From an uncultured Prevotellaceae bacterium (GTDB taxonomy: Bacteria; Bacteroidota; Bacteroidia; Bacteroidales; Bacteroidaceae): a stretch of 64,000 bases of DNA. The DNA lies in contig CADASP010000013.1 of assembly GCA_902790625.1 (NCBI GenBank), positions 50,425-114,424 on the forward strand, written 5' to 3'. The notes under the pieces were generated by a model. The model did not search any database. It was given only the letters and a program-made list of their open reading frames with translations, and was not told the origin of the DNA. Made by a program: the position numbers and the translations under genes. Of the stretch, positions 1 through 8,962 are shown in pieces; the first letter of the stretch is position 1, and the number at the start of each line of letters is the position of its first letter.

Positions 1-1193
1 GCTGCGCCAATGAAGCCCTCCTCCTCGCCTACGGTACAGAAAATGAAGTCGGTATCCTGTTCGGGAACGTATTTCAGCTTGGTCTGTGTGCCGTTGAGGA
101 ACCCCTTTCCTTCCAGACCGCCTGAGCCGATGGCAATCTCACTCTGGTGCACATTGTAGCCGGCACCGCGCAAATCCTCCTCCAGCCCCAGCAGCACATT
201 GATGCGGGTGCGCTGATGGTCTTGCAGCATGTGGTTGAGACCATAGTCGGCACCATGGAAGAACACCAGCGACCCCACGGCGAAGAACGCTATCCACAGA
301 TAGTTGCGCAGCTGGGTGTGATAGGCGCGCCACAGCAGCCAGCCCACAAGCAGCACGCTCACCGTCAGTTGAATCCAGTAGATGTCGAAAGGAATGACAT
401 ACACCGAGAAGGCCAAACTGGCCACAGTGACACCCACGCATGCAGCAATGGCGATGAGCGATTCGCGCCAATCGCGCAGATACACCCCTATCATCACCGA
501 CGAGAACACCTGGATGGCCAACAGCACCACGAAGCGCCCTACGTGAGTGGGGGTGTCGAACAGCAGTGGCTGGCTATAGCGGATGCCAACGACGAAGTAG
601 AACACGGCGGCCACGGCGGTGAAGAGCACACTGCCCGTCATGCCCTCGCGATAGAGCATCAGGAAAAACGCCAAGTAGACCAGCGCCGACCCCGTCTCAC
701 GCTGCATCACGATAAACAGCATGGGAGCGAAGATGATGGCCAGCGTCTTCAGGAAGTCACGCCAGCGGTGGATATCGTATTCGCGCACCGACATCAGCTT
801 GGCCAGCGCCAGCGCAGTGGCAAACTTGGCAAACTCGGCTGGCTGCAAGCGAAGGGGGCCCAGCACCAGCCACGACCGCGAACCCTTGATGCTCACGGGA
901 TTGAAGATGGTGGCAAAGAGCAGCACCAGCATCAGACCATAGAGCACATAGGCGAAGGTGCTGTAGTAGCGGTCGTCGAGCAGCATAATCACTAAGGCCA
1001 GCACCAGCGACGTGCCTATCCACACAATCTGCATACCGCTGCGCGTGTCGAGCGACAGCAGGTTGGTGTCGGTGCCGAAGTCGTAGCTCGCGCCGCACAC
1101 ACTCATCCAACCGAAGGCCAGCAGCCCCAGGTAGAAGACGATGGTCAGATAGTCGACAGAGCGAAGAACGCCCTTGGGCTTTTCATTGTTCAT
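1..1193 (-). CDS. rodA: RodA, SEDS-family peptidoglycan glycosyltransferase (3' part outside window)
   Basis: Reading the minus strand from the ATG at 1193 gives an open frame that runs off the left edge, about 397 codons. It is rich in membrane helices and carries SEDS-family features: a [20 protein letters not shown] block near residues 95-115, then [13 protein letters not shown], and near the cut end [21 protein letters not shown] and [17 protein letters not shown]. RodA polymerises lipid-II-linked glycan strands in the inner membrane together with PBP2 during cell elongation. Its partner mrdA lies at 14886-16736 on the other strand. In many Bacteroidales the two genes are adjacent, so the separation is unusual. 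A TAnnTTTG promoter lies upstream at 1293-1300. Only the C-terminus is missing. Confidence 0.93.
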   Translation of the reverse strand, partial: MNNEKPKGVLRSVDYLTIVFYLGLLAFGWMSVCGASYDFGTDTNLLSLDTRSGMQIVWIGTSLVLALVIMLLDDRYYSTFAYVLYGLMLVLLFATIFNPVSIKGSRSWLVLGPLRLQPAEFAKFATALALAKLMSVREYDIHRWRDFLKTLAIIFAPMLFIVMQRETGSALVYLAFFLMLYREGMTGSVLFTAVAAVFYFVVGIRYSQPLLFDTPTHVGRFVVLLAIQVFSSVMIGVYLRDWRESLIAIAACVGVTVASLAFSVYVIPFDIYWIQLTVSVLLVGWLLWRAYHTQLRNYLWIAFFAVGSLVFFHGADYGLNHMLQDHQRTRINVLLGLEEDLRGAGYNVHQSEIAIGSGGLEGKGFLNGTQTKLKYVPEQDTDFIFCTVGEEEGFIGA

Positions 1194-1292
1194 TGCACAA
1201 GCACCCCGATGCAGGCGGTGGAAGAAAGGGCAAGCCCTAAAACGCCACTTCGTTATAATCCCTGCACGAATTCATAGAATTGAAAATTGCTG

Positions 1293-1300
1293 CAAAGGTA
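1293..1300 (-). promoter_or_regulatory. Bacteroidota -7 promoter element of rodA
   Basis: On the minus strand TACCTTTG is preceded, 19-20 bases upstream, by TTTTGC inside a T-rich tract. The 40-bp surrounding sequence closely resembles the thrS promoter at 16778-16808. Confidence 0.7.
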
Positions 1301-1365
1301 CGAAGAACCACGAGAAAAAGCAAAAGAAAATCGAATTTTTCTTTCGCGTTCACAAAATAAATGAT

Positions 1366-1373
1366 TACCTTTG
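1366..1373 (+). promoter_or_regulatory. -7 promoter element of aspC
   Basis: TACCTTTG lies 33 bases before the aspC ATG, in the 213-bp divergent spacer between rodA and aspC. An in-frame TTG at 1371 falls inside this element, so it cannot be the translation start. Confidence 0.65.
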
Positions 1374-1406
1374 CACGTTGAAAAGATACTTAACGAAACT
1401 ACAACC

Positions 1407-2621
1407 ATGGTTAAACTATCCAATCGTCTGCAGAGACTGGCTCCATCGGCCACTCTGGCCATGTCGCAGAAGAGCGCCGAGATGAAGGCCCAAGGCATCG
1501 ACGTCATCAATATGAGCGTGGGCGAACCCGACTTCAACACGCCCGACCACATCAAAGACGCTGCCAAGCTGGCCATCGACCAAAACTACTCGCGCTACAG
1601 CCCAGTGCCAGGATATGCCGACCTGCGCCAGGCCATCAGCAACAAGCTGAAGCGCGAGAACGGACTCGACTACTCACCCAGCGAGATACTGGTGAGCAAT
1701 GGAGCCAAGCAGAGCGTGTGCAACACCGTGATGGCTCTGGTGAATCCGGGCGACGAGGTCATCATCCCGGCACCCTACTGGGTGAGCTACCCGCAGATGG
1801 TGCTTCTGGCAGGAGGAGACCCTGTCATCGTGCAAGCATCCTTCGACCAAGACTTCAAGATGACACCCCAACAGCTGGAGGCTGCCATCACGCCAAAGAC
1901 ACGGCTCATCATCCTCTGCTCGCCCAGCAACCCCACTGGCTCAGTATATAATAAAGAGGAATTGCGCGCACTCGCGAACATTATTGTACAACATGACGAC
2001 CTCTTCGTGCTGGCCGACGAAATCTACGAGCACATCAACTATGTGGGCCACCATGAGTCGATAGCACAGTTCCCCGGCATGAAGGAGCGCACCATCGTGG
2101 TGAACGGCGTGAGCAAGGCCTACGCCATGACGGGCTGGCGCATTGGCTACATTGCCGCGCCCGAATGGATTGTGAAAGGCTGCAACAAGCTGCAGGGCCA
2201 GTACACCAGCGGACCGTGCAGCGTGAGCCAGAAGGCCGCAGTGGCTGCCTATGAACAGAGCCAGCAGTGCGTGGAAGAGATGCGGCAGGCCTTCCTGCGC
2301 CGCCGCGACCTCATCGTGGAGCTGGCCAAGGACATCCCCGGCCTCGAGGTGAACGTGCCGCAAGGCGCCTTCTACCTCTTCCCCAAGTGCAGCAGCTTCT
2401 ACGGCTGTTCCGTCGGTTGTGGCACCGCCACAACAAAAAGGACCATCAACACCAGCACCGACCTGGCCCTCTACCTGCTCGAAGAGGCGCATGTGGCCAC
2501 CGTGGGAGGCGACGCTTTTGGCGACCCCGACTGCTTCCGAATGAGCTACGCCACCAGCGACGAAAACATCCGAGAAGCCATGCGACGCATCAAAGAAGCA
2601 CTCGCCAAGCTGGCGAAATGA
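1407..2621 (+). CDS. aspC: Class I pyridoxal-phosphate aspartate aminotransferase
   Basis: This 404-residue cytosolic aminotransferase exchanges the amino group between aspartate and 2-oxoglutarate, linking the TCA cycle to amino acid synthesis. Family signatures are clear: SVGEPDFNTPDHI near the N-terminus, the cofactor-contact stretch CSPSNPTGSVY, ADEIYEHI, and the PLP-lysine motif GVSKAYAMTGWRIGY with the Schiff-base lysine at residue 237. The C-terminal part VGGDAFGDPDCFRMSYA is also typical. The ATG at 1407 is chosen because the longer in-frame TTG overlaps the promoter and adds residues absent from the family. It stands alone between divergent rodA and the exbB promoter. Exact amino-acid specificity cannot be read from the sequence. 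Confidence 0.9.
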   Translation: MVKLSNRLQRLAPSATLAMSQKSAEMKAQGIDVINMSVGEPDFNTPDHIKDAAKLAIDQNYSRYSPVPGYADLRQAISNKLKRENGLDYSPSEILVSNGAKQSVCNTVMALVNPGDEVIIPAPYWVSYPQMVLLAGGDPVIVQASFDQDFKMTPQQLEAAITPKTRLIILCSPSNPTGSVYNKEELRALANIIVQHDDLFVLADEIYEHINYVGHHESIAQFPGMKERTIVVNGVSKAYAMTGWRIGYIAAPEWIVKGCNKLQGQYTSGPCSVSQKAAVAAYEQSQQCVEEMRQAFLRRRDLIVELAKDIPGLEVNVPQGAFYLFPKCSSFYGCSVGCGTATTKRTINTSTDLALYLLEEAHVATVGGDAFGDPDCFRMSYATSDENIREAMRRIKEALAKLAK

Positions 2622-2674
2622 AAAAAATGAGAGTTAAACGTTGTTAAATCCTGTCGAAGTCCACATTTTTATAC

Positions 2675-2682
2675 TATCTTTG
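2675..2682 (+). promoter_or_regulatory. -7 promoter element of the exbB-tonB operon
   Basis: TATCTTTG lies 112 bases upstream of the exbB ATG, leaving an AT-rich leader. No convincing TTTG is seen at -33. Confidence 0.6.
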
Positions 2683-2794
2683 TGGCGAAATATGCTGTGT
2701 AGCACTTTACCAAGTGCTCGCATGGCATTGTAACTAACGGCATTTCGACTTTTTACATCTTAATTTATTTAATAACTTAAAAACAAAAAAATTT

Positions 2795-3640
2795 ATGGCA
2801 ACACAGCAAGCAGCTGCTCCCGCAGCAAAGAAAGCCTCTAAAGGCACAAGCAGTATCGGTATCAAAGACGCCATCTGGGTGATTGTCGTCTGTGCTATCA
2901 TTGCATTCTGCAACTTCTTCTTCAACTTCGGTCAGGCCTCGAACTTCGAGGGTGGCGATCCCGACGGCGGCAGCCCACTGAACATCTGGGGTACTATCTT
3001 CAAGGGCGGTGTCATCGTGCCTGTCATCCACACCCTGTTGCTCACCGTGCTCTGCATGTGCATCGAGCGCGTCATCGCTCTGAGCAAGTGCATCGGTAAG
3101 GAGAAGCTCGCCACATTCGTAGGCAAGATCAAGAAGGACATCAAGGCTAAGGACTTCGACGCTGCTCTCCGCGACTGCGACAAGCAGGGTGGAAGCGTGG
3201 CCAACGTGGTTCGCGCTGCCGTGATGGCTTACAAAGAGGCCGACGCTACTACCGGCATCAAGAAGGAAGTGAAGATGGCTCGCATACAGCAGGCTCACGA
3301 AGAGGCTATCGCCGTTGAGATGCCCACACTGACCATGAACCTCCCCATCATCGCCACCATCGTCACGCTGGGTACGCTGACCGGTCTGCTCGGTACTGTG
3401 GTAGGTATGATCAAGTCGTTCCAGGCTCTGGCACAGGGCGGTGGCGGTGACTCCGTCGAACTGTCGGCTGGTATCTCTGAGGCTCTGATTAACACGGCCT
3501 TCGGTATCGGTACTTCATGGCTCGCCGTGGTAGGCTACAACTTCTTCACTAACCGCATCGACAAGATTGCGTTTGCACTGGACGAGATTGGTTATTCAAT
3601 TGCACAGACCTACGCTGCTACTCACACCGACGAAGCTTAG
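2795..3640 (+). CDS. exbB: ExbB/TolQ/MotA-family proton channel subunit
   Basis: This 281-residue inner-membrane protein forms, with ExbD, the proton-driven motor that energises TonB. Hydrophobic segments are visible near residues 28-46, 72-97, 177-209 and 224-250. The last two carry the family pore signature (GTLTGLLGTVVGMIKSF, then GISEALINTAFGIG). The N-terminal extension rich in Ala and Lys is common in Bacteroidota homologues. It is the first gene of a tight operon with two exbD genes, tonB, a PstS-like lipoprotein gene and a TPR gene, an arrangement seen across Bacteroidales. It probably powers TonB-dependent receptors such as the SusC proteins encoded further along. Confidence 0.93.
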   Translation: MATQQAAAPAAKKASKGTSSIGIKDAIWVIVVCAIIAFCNFFFNFGQASNFEGGDPDGGSPLNIWGTIFKGGVIVPVIHTLLLTVLCMCIERVIALSKCIGKEKLATFVGKIKKDIKAKDFDAALRDCDKQGGSVANVVRAAVMAYKEADATTGIKKEVKMARIQQAHEEAIAVEMPTLTMNLPIIATIVTLGTLTGLLGTVVGMIKSFQALAQGGGGDSVELSAGISEALINTAFGIGTSWLAVVGYNFFTNRIDKIAFALDEIGYSIAQTYAATHTDEA

Positions 3641-3676
3641 TTTTCACATTAGCCCACTCTTAAAACCATTACGACT

Positions 3677-4417
3677 ATGGCTAAAATGAAGATTAAGAAA
3701 AACGACGTCTGGATCGACATGACACCCATGTCCGACGTGATGGTGCTGCTGCTCACCTTCTTCATGCTCAGCGCCAACTTCGTGAAGAACGAAGTGGTGA
3801 AGGTGAACACGCCACAGTCGCGCACAGAGGTGAAGGTGCCGTCGACCGCGACGCTCGACATTACCATCGACTCGCTGGGACGCGTCTATATGGGCACGGA
3901 CAAGGTGGTCACGATGGAATACGCGCTGGACACACTGCTGTCCAAGGAGTTTAGCAAGTATAAGGACAAACTGGGGGCACAGAACAAAGACCTTCGCGCC
4001 GTATTCAAGGCCGAGACACAGCTCGGAGTCCCCATGGAGCGCATGGCTGAGTACTTGGCAATGACCAACCATGAGGCCAAATCCAAAATGCTGAAGGAAA
4101 ACGGACTGCCCCTCGACTCGGTCATAGAGATCCCCAACCCCAACGTGCAGTCGGGTAAGGACATCTACAGCGAGTTCCAACTCTGGGTGAAGGCTATGAA
4201 GAACGGCTACAGGAAATGGTACAAAGACCTGGAGCGCAAAAAGGACAAGGGTGAGTCAATCGACGTTGACCTCAACACCACGCCCAACAAGCTCGAGATT
4301 TGCATCAAGGCCGACAAGGACACTCCTTACGGAACGTTCAAGAAAGTCATCAACGAGTTGCAGGACATCAACGAGAGCCGCTACAAATTGCTTACACAGT
4401 ATAAAAAGGAAGAATAA
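3677..4417 (+). CDS. exbD: ExbD-family protein 1
   Basis: This 246-residue ExbD homologue has a single N-terminal membrane anchor and a periplasmic domain. The anchor near residues 18-40 contains the expected pattern DMTPMSDVMVLLLTFFML, including the membrane aspartate thought to carry protons in ExbD/TolR/MotB proteins. The remainder is periplasmic and longer than enterobacterial ExbD (about 141 residues), as usual in this Bacteroidales operon. It lies 36 bp after exbB and 2 bp before a second exbD, so co-translation is likely. Its intact helix contrasts with that of the next gene. Confidence 0.92.
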   Translation: MAKMKIKKNDVWIDMTPMSDVMVLLLTFFMLSANFVKNEVVKVNTPQSRTEVKVPSTATLDITIDSLGRVYMGTDKVVTMEYALDTLLSKEFSKYKDKLGAQNKDLRAVFKAETQLGVPMERMAEYLAMTNHEAKSKMLKENGLPLDSVIEIPNPNVQSGKDIYSEFQLWVKAMKNGYRKWYKDLERKKDKGESIDVDLNTTPNKLEICIKADKDTPYGTFKKVINELQDINESRYKLLTQYKKEE

Positions 4418-4419
4418 CT

Positions 4420-5217
4420 ATGGCTAAGAAAAAAGAAAGCAAACAGAAAAAGATGAATGTCCGAGTCGACTTCACGCCGATGGTGGACATGATGATGCTT
4501 CTGATGCCGGCAAAGGACCAAAACTTGCAGGAGCAAGACAAGGACAAGTCGAAGACCGAACTCACCGTCACGCTCTACCTCGCACCAGAGGGAAAGCTCT
4601 ATAGCTACATCATCGACAAGAAGGAGAAATTCGGCGAAATCGACTATCTCGAAGAGGTGACATACGGCAAGGAAGGCATCCGCAAGGTGCTCTCAGGCTA
4701 CAACCCCTACAAGACCGCCGTCGCTCCCGTGCAAGCAGTCATCAATGCAAAAGCCGACCTCGATGGATGGTATGCCAAGCAGCCCAGCGCCAAGGACGAC
4801 CCGACGATAAAAATCGGAGGAGGAGCCAGCACGGGCGCCGACACACTGCTCTCGATCAATGAGACCTACGACAAGGCACTCATCATGATCAAGAAAGGTC
4901 ACATCGATGTGGTGAAGAACGGACAGAAGGACCTCGACATGGCTCGCTTCCCCACCATCTTCAAGGAGATGGCTGCCGGAACGGAGAAGGCCGAGGAATT
5001 GGCTCCCACGCTCTCGGTGAACATCAAACCCCTTGATGCCGCCACCTACGACGACCTGGTGAAGATTCTCGACGAAATGCAGATTTGCTGTATCGGTAAA
5101 TATGTGATTGCCGAGATGACACAACAGGACTACCAGCTCCTGGGAACGGCAAAGACCAAGTTCCCCGGACTGCAGGCAGCAGAAGAGTTGAAGGACTATC
5201 CGAAGAATGCAGAGTAA
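4420..5217 (+). CDS. exbD: ExbD-family protein 2 with a shortened transmembrane helix
   Basis: This 265-residue protein starts with the ExbD pattern (RVDFTPMVDMMMLL, membrane aspartate at residue 23), then passes directly to MPAKDQNLQEQDKDK. In Bacteroidales homologues as I remember them, MVDMNMLL is followed by about 19 residues completing the helix and its exit (TFFM..C..L.KPQTME), and only then MPxxD. Here that stretch is absent and the frame is intact, leaving only about 11 hydrophobic residues. The C-terminal domain, including LVKILDEMQICCIGKYVIAEM, looks normal. If the sequence is right, the protein may no longer insert normally. ExbD1 next door could carry the function alone. An assembly deletion is the alternative. 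Confidence 0.85.
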   Translation: MAKKKESKQKKMNVRVDFTPMVDMMMLLMPAKDQNLQEQDKDKSKTELTVTLYLAPEGKLYSYIIDKKEKFGEIDYLEEVTYGKEGIRKVLSGYNPYKTAVAPVQAVINAKADLDGWYAKQPSAKDDPTIKIGGGASTGADTLLSINETYDKALIMIKKGHIDVVKNGQKDLDMARFPTIFKEMAAGTEKAEELAPTLSVNIKPLDAATYDDLVKILDEMQICCIGKYVIAEMTQQDYQLLGTAKTKFPGLQAAEELKDYPKNAE

Positions 5218-5250
5218 GTACTAAATGTCTAACGTAATACCGAAAGAACT

Positions 5251-6093
5251 ATGGCAAAAATAGATCTATTAGACCAGAAATGGATTGATCTTGTCTTCGA
5301 AGGCAAGAACGAGGCATACGGTGCTTATAAGATTCGTCAGGACACCACCAAGCGCAACAACTTGGCCATGCTCTGCCTCCTCTTGGGAATAGCAGCCATC
5401 GTCGGCATCTTCTTCGCTTGGGGCGGCATCGCCAACGCCATCGCTGCCAGCGATGAGCGCAACGAGGGAACAGAAGCCCTGGAGATGGTGATGGACGAAC
5501 AGGAAGAGGAAGAACAGGAAGAGGAAGAAATCGTCTACGACATCCAGCCGGAGGAAGAGCAGGTTCAGCAGGACCAGCTGATGAACTCAGAGAAGTTCAC
5601 CGACTACGCCATGGACGATGAGGCTCCCCAGGAAGTGACAAAGACGCAGGACGAAACCGAGAAGAGCGACGTCGCTATCTCGTCGGTCACTTTCGACCAA
5701 GGTTCTGACGAAGGACAGCAAGTGCTGAAGCAGAACGAGGTAGTGGTGGAAAAGGTTGAGCAGAAGGAAGAAGAGACCAAGATCTTCGAGGTCGTGGAGC
5801 AGATGCCCCAGTTCCCTGGTGGCGATGCAGCCCTGATGCAATACCTCAGCAGCCACATCAAATACCCCGTCGTTGCTGAAGAGAACGGCATCCAAGGACG
5901 CGTGGTCTGCACATTCGTCGTGGAGCGCAACGGCTCCATCACCGATGTACGCGTGGTGAAGAGCGTCGACCCCTCACTCGACAAGGAGGCCGTGCGCGTC
6001 ATCAAGAGCATGCCCAACTGGATTCCTGGTAAGCAGAACGGCTCAGCCGTGCGTGTGAAGTACACCGTGCCTGTAACATTCAGACTGCAGTAA
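5251..6093 (+). CDS. tonB: TonB-family energy transducer
   Basis: This 280-residue TonB transmits the proton-motive force from ExbBD to outer-membrane receptors. A cytoplasmic start containing NEAYGAYKIRQD is followed by a membrane helix near 37-58. The periplasmic linker is strongly acidic (runs of Glu around residues 75-105) where Proteobacterial TonB is Pro-rich. The C-terminal TonB domain near 185-280 is clear: MPQFPGGDAALMQYLSSHIKYP, then GRVVCTFVVERNGSI and KSMPNWIPGKQNG. It sits 33 bp after exbD2 and 6 bp before the PstS-like gene. Confidence 0.93.
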   Translation: MAKIDLLDQKWIDLVFEGKNEAYGAYKIRQDTTKRNNLAMLCLLLGIAAIVGIFFAWGGIANAIAASDERNEGTEALEMVMDEQEEEEQEEEEIVYDIQPEEEQVQQDQLMNSEKFTDYAMDDEAPQEVTKTQDETEKSDVAISSVTFDQGSDEGQQVLKQNEVVVEKVEQKEEETKIFEVVEQMPQFPGGDAALMQYLSSHIKYPVVAEENGIQGRVVCTFVVERNGSITDVRVVKSVDPSLDKEAVRVIKSMPNWIPGKQNGSAVRVKYTVPVTFRLQ

Positions 6094-6099
6094 ACGCAA

Positions 6100-7044
6100 A
6101 TGAACAAACGATTCAACATTCTTACAATAGTTGGATTAACTCTTATCGTAGGCTTGCTCCCATCGTGTGGGGGCAAGCCTACTAATACCAACTACGATGA
6201 GACGGCAAAGCTCTTTGCCGCCGACAAAAGCATCAGCCCCGTCATCGACGAGGCTTTCTACAGCTTCTACAACAAGACACAGCGACAGCTGTACCCGCTC
6301 TACATGAGCGAGCAGGAGGCCATCGACAGCCTCCTCGACCTGAAAGTCTATCTTGTGTTCACAACGCGCAAGTTGACACAAAACGAAGAGAATATCATCA
6401 AAAACAAGCAACATAAAGCCCGCCAGCAGCCATTGGCCTACGACGGCATGGCACTCATCGTCAACAAGGACAACCCCGACACGCTGATGCTGGTGGACAA
6501 CTTCAAGAAAATACTCAAGGGCGAGGTATCGACATGGAAGGAAATATATCCTGAGTCGAAGCTCGACACCATACGCCTGGCATTCGACACGCCACAGTCG
6601 AGCTCGGTACGCTTCTGCACCGACAGCATCCTCGCTGGCGAGAAGATGAAGACATCGGGCAACATACGTGCCGTGGAAACCACGCAAGAGGTCATCAGCT
6701 ATGTGGAGAACCACAAGAATGCCATCGGCATCGTGGGCAGCATCTGGCTCAACGACCAGCGTGACACCACCAACGTCACCTTCAAGCGCAACGTCACCGT
6801 GATGAAGGTGGGCACCACGCCCATCAACGCCGTCAAGCCCTACCAATACTATCTGGCCACCGGCGAATATCCTTTCATCCGCACCATCTGGGGCATCTGC
6901 ACCGACCCGCGCGGACAGGGCACACCACGACGCTTCTTCAACTTCTGCTGGAATCCGGGCGAACAGGGACAACTGGTGTTCGGACGCGCAGGACTCTTCC
7001 CCGCTTGGCGAGAGTATTCGCTACGCGACGTGGTGGTGAAATGA
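6100..7044 (+). CDS. PstS-like substrate-binding lipoprotein of the TonB operon
   Basis: This 314-residue protein has a lipoprotein signal with the lipobox LLPSC (Cys23). The rest resembles the phosphate-binding PstS/SBP superfamily, including a segment like YDGMALIVNKDNPDTLMLV and a later AIGIVGSIWL. No pstC, pstA or pstB gene is present, so a phosphate ABC transporter is unlikely. In Bacteroidales this gene type recurs with exbBD-tonB, which suggests an accessory envelope role. Its TGA stop is the first unit of a TGAACGG-type heptamer array. The function is inferred from fold and neighbours only. Confidence 0.78.
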   Translation: MNKRFNILTIVGLTLIVGLLPSCGGKPTNTNYDETAKLFAADKSISPVIDEAFYSFYNKTQRQLYPLYMSEQEAIDSLLDLKVYLVFTTRKLTQNEENIIKNKQHKARQQPLAYDGMALIVNKDNPDTLMLVDNFKKILKGEVSTWKEIYPESKLDTIRLAFDTPQSSSVRFCTDSILAGEKMKTSGNIRAVETTQEVISYVENHKNAIGIVGSIWLNDQRDTTNVTFKRNVTVMKVGTTPINAVKPYQYYLATGEYPFIRTIWGICTDPRGQGTPRRFFNFCWNPGEQGQLVFGRAGLFPAWREYSLRDVVVK

Positions 7045-7080
7045 ACGGTGAACATTGAACGGTGAACGGTGAACGTTGAA
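7042..7080 (+). repeat. Heptamer array (TGAACGG/TGAACAT) beginning at the stop codon
   Basis: Five 7-nt units and a partial sixth follow one another, the first TGA being the stop of the PstS-like gene. A 7-nt period places TGA in all three frames within three units. Related arrays lie at 12216, 14252, 40294 and 42304. Confidence 0.85.
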
Positions 7081-7164
7081 AAAAATTAAAGAAATAAACC
7101 GACGAGCTGCAATGCCGTCATAAGAATACAAACCATAAGTTGAACCCTTTAAAACAAACGAATT

Positions 7165-8619
7165 ATGAAAGCAATAAAATATTTATTCATGGGCGCTATG
7201 CTGCTCAGCTGCAGCACCAGCGCATTGGCACAGGACGGCACTCAGGCCGACATCGCTGCCGTTAAGAACCTTATCCAAAGTAAGCCTGCAGACATGGTCA
7301 AGGCTATGAAGCCATTCTACAGCAAGAACAAGAAGAACGCCGAGAACCTCGTGGCTTTCGGACGCGCATTCTACGAGGCCAAGGACACGGCCAATGCCCG
7401 CGTGGCTGCCAACAACGCGCTTAACGCATCGAAGCGCCAGTATTCGCCGGCCTACGTGCTGCTGGGCGACATTGCCGCCATGGGCGACGACGGTGGCGAG
7501 GCTGCCGCCATGTACGAGCAGGCCATCTACTACGACAAGACCAATCCCGACCCCTATCGCAAGTATGCACTGGTGTATCGCAAGATTGACCCCGATGGCG
7601 CCGTGGCCAAGCTCGAGCAGCTGCGCAGCGAGGTGCCCAGCTATCCCGTCGACGCACTCAAGGCTCACATCTACTACCTGTCGCTGAAGTATGGTCCCGC
7701 CATCGAGACCTACGCTAAGGTGCCCACCAGCCAGATGACGCGCTCCGATTTCATCGAGTATGCCAACGCTTGCTTCGTGCTGCAGCAGTATGAGCAGGGC
7801 TACAACGCCGCCAAGGCCGGACTGGCCAAGGAGCCCAACAACGGCACACTCACACGTCTGGCCATGTTCTGCGCCAACAAGATGAAGAAGTACGACGAGG
7901 CCGTCAGCCTGGCCGACGCTCTCTTCACCAAGGTGCACAAGGACAGCATCAACTACTCGCACCTCGACTACCTGAACTATGGCGACGCCCTCGTAGGCAA
8001 CGGACAGCCCGAACAGGCCATCGAGAAATACAAGCAGGGACTCACCCTGAAAGCCGACGACAGCGACCTCGCCGACCTGCACAAGTCACTCTCGGATGCT
8101 TACAAGAGCCTGAAGGATTTCCCCAACGCCATCAGCAGCTATAAGGACTATCTGAACACCGCCAAGGAACCCGATGCCATCGCCTACGCCGGACTGGGTA
8201 CGCTCAACATGAACTATGCTCGCTCCTTCACCGAGGAAGACCAGAAGGAACAGCAGACTGCTGCCCTGCAGGAGACCGACAAAGTATGGGGCGACCTCAT
8301 CGAGAAGTTCCCCGATGCTGCTGAGTATGGTCTGTTCCAGCGCGCCACTGTCAACGCCATGATGGACCCCGACAGCAAGGAAGGTTTGGCAAAGCCCTAT
8401 TTTGAGCAGCTCATTGAGAAGATCACGGCACGTGAGGAGCGCGACGCCACCGACAACACCCGTTTAGAGAAGAGCTACCGCTACCTGATGTTCTACTACT
8501 ACTCCATCGTGAAGGACAACAAGAGGGCACTCGACTATGCCAACAAAATCCTGGAGGTGAAGCCCGACGACGAGGGTATCACCAAGGTGGTGGAGTCGCT
8601 GAGCAAAGTTGTGAAATAA
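7165..8619 (+). CDS. Exported tetratricopeptide-repeat protein of the TonB operon
   Basis: This 484-residue protein has an N-terminal signal peptide, probably cleaved after the ALA at residues 20-22. Several TPR-like helix pairs follow, for example AYVLLGDIAAMGDDGGEAAAMYEQA, AYKSLKDFPNAISSYKDYL and RALDYANKILEVKPDDEGI. TPR arrays are protein-interaction scaffolds. As the last gene of the exbB-exbD-exbD-tonB-PstS cluster, and exported, it may organise the periplasmic side of the TonB machinery. That role is inferred from context. A strong intrinsic terminator follows at 8653. Confidence 0.85.
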   Translation: MKAIKYLFMGAMLLSCSTSALAQDGTQADIAAVKNLIQSKPADMVKAMKPFYSKNKKNAENLVAFGRAFYEAKDTANARVAANNALNASKRQYSPAYVLLGDIAAMGDDGGEAAAMYEQAIYYDKTNPDPYRKYALVYRKIDPDGAVAKLEQLRSEVPSYPVDALKAHIYYLSLKYGPAIETYAKVPTSQMTRSDFIEYANACFVLQQYEQGYNAAKAGLAKEPNNGTLTRLAMFCANKMKKYDEAVSLADALFTKVHKDSINYSHLDYLNYGDALVGNGQPEQAIEKYKQGLTLKADDSDLADLHKSLSDAYKSLKDFPNAISSYKDYLNTAKEPDAIAYAGLGTLNMNYARSFTEEDQKEQQTAALQETDKVWGDLIEKFPDAAEYGLFQRATVNAMMDPDSKEGLAKPYFEQLIEKITAREERDATDNTRLEKSYRYLMFYYYSIVKDNKRALDYANKILEVKPDDEGITKVVESLSKVVK

Positions 8620-8652
8620 TCTACCCACATTCCATCGATGTAAATAAATTCC

Positions 8653-8688
8653 GAGGGTTCCCGCCGTTGCGGGAACCCTCTTTTTTTT
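8653..8688 (+). terminator. Intrinsic terminator of the TonB operon
   Basis: A perfect 12-bp stem (GAGGGTTCCCGC and its complement, loop CGTT) is followed by eight T residues. Confidence 0.95.
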
Positions 8689-8724
8689 CGTCCTATACAG
8701 TTGAATTATTATTTACCGTTACTT

Positions 8725-8853
8725 AACAACGAATTTTACGAATTAAACGAATTTTTATGTAGAGACGGTTTGAAGCATAGAAGACATGGCATTGTAAGAC
8801 AACATGAGTCAACGAGCCGCACGGAATTCGTTTAATTCGTCAAATTCGTTGTT
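8725..8853. repeat. Long inverted repeat, 29-bp arms, ATTCGT type
   Basis: Arms at 8725-8753 and 8825-8853 match at 28 of 29 positions. Each contains ATTCGT-like words (AACAACGAATTT..ACGAATTAAACG). The 71-bp interior shows no ORF. The words resemble the ATTCGTA arrays at 14833 and 10690-10860. The element fills most of the 480-bp gap between the TPR gene and the CotH gene; nothing else is seen there except the promoter at 8987. Confidence 0.8.
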
Positions 8854-8962
8854 GCAGAAAGCATAGGACTCCTATATTGCGAAACTGTAATCCCCCGTTT
8901 TGATGGAGAGCATGAGAAGTACTATTACAACCACATGAATCGTTACTTTTTCTGCGAAAACA

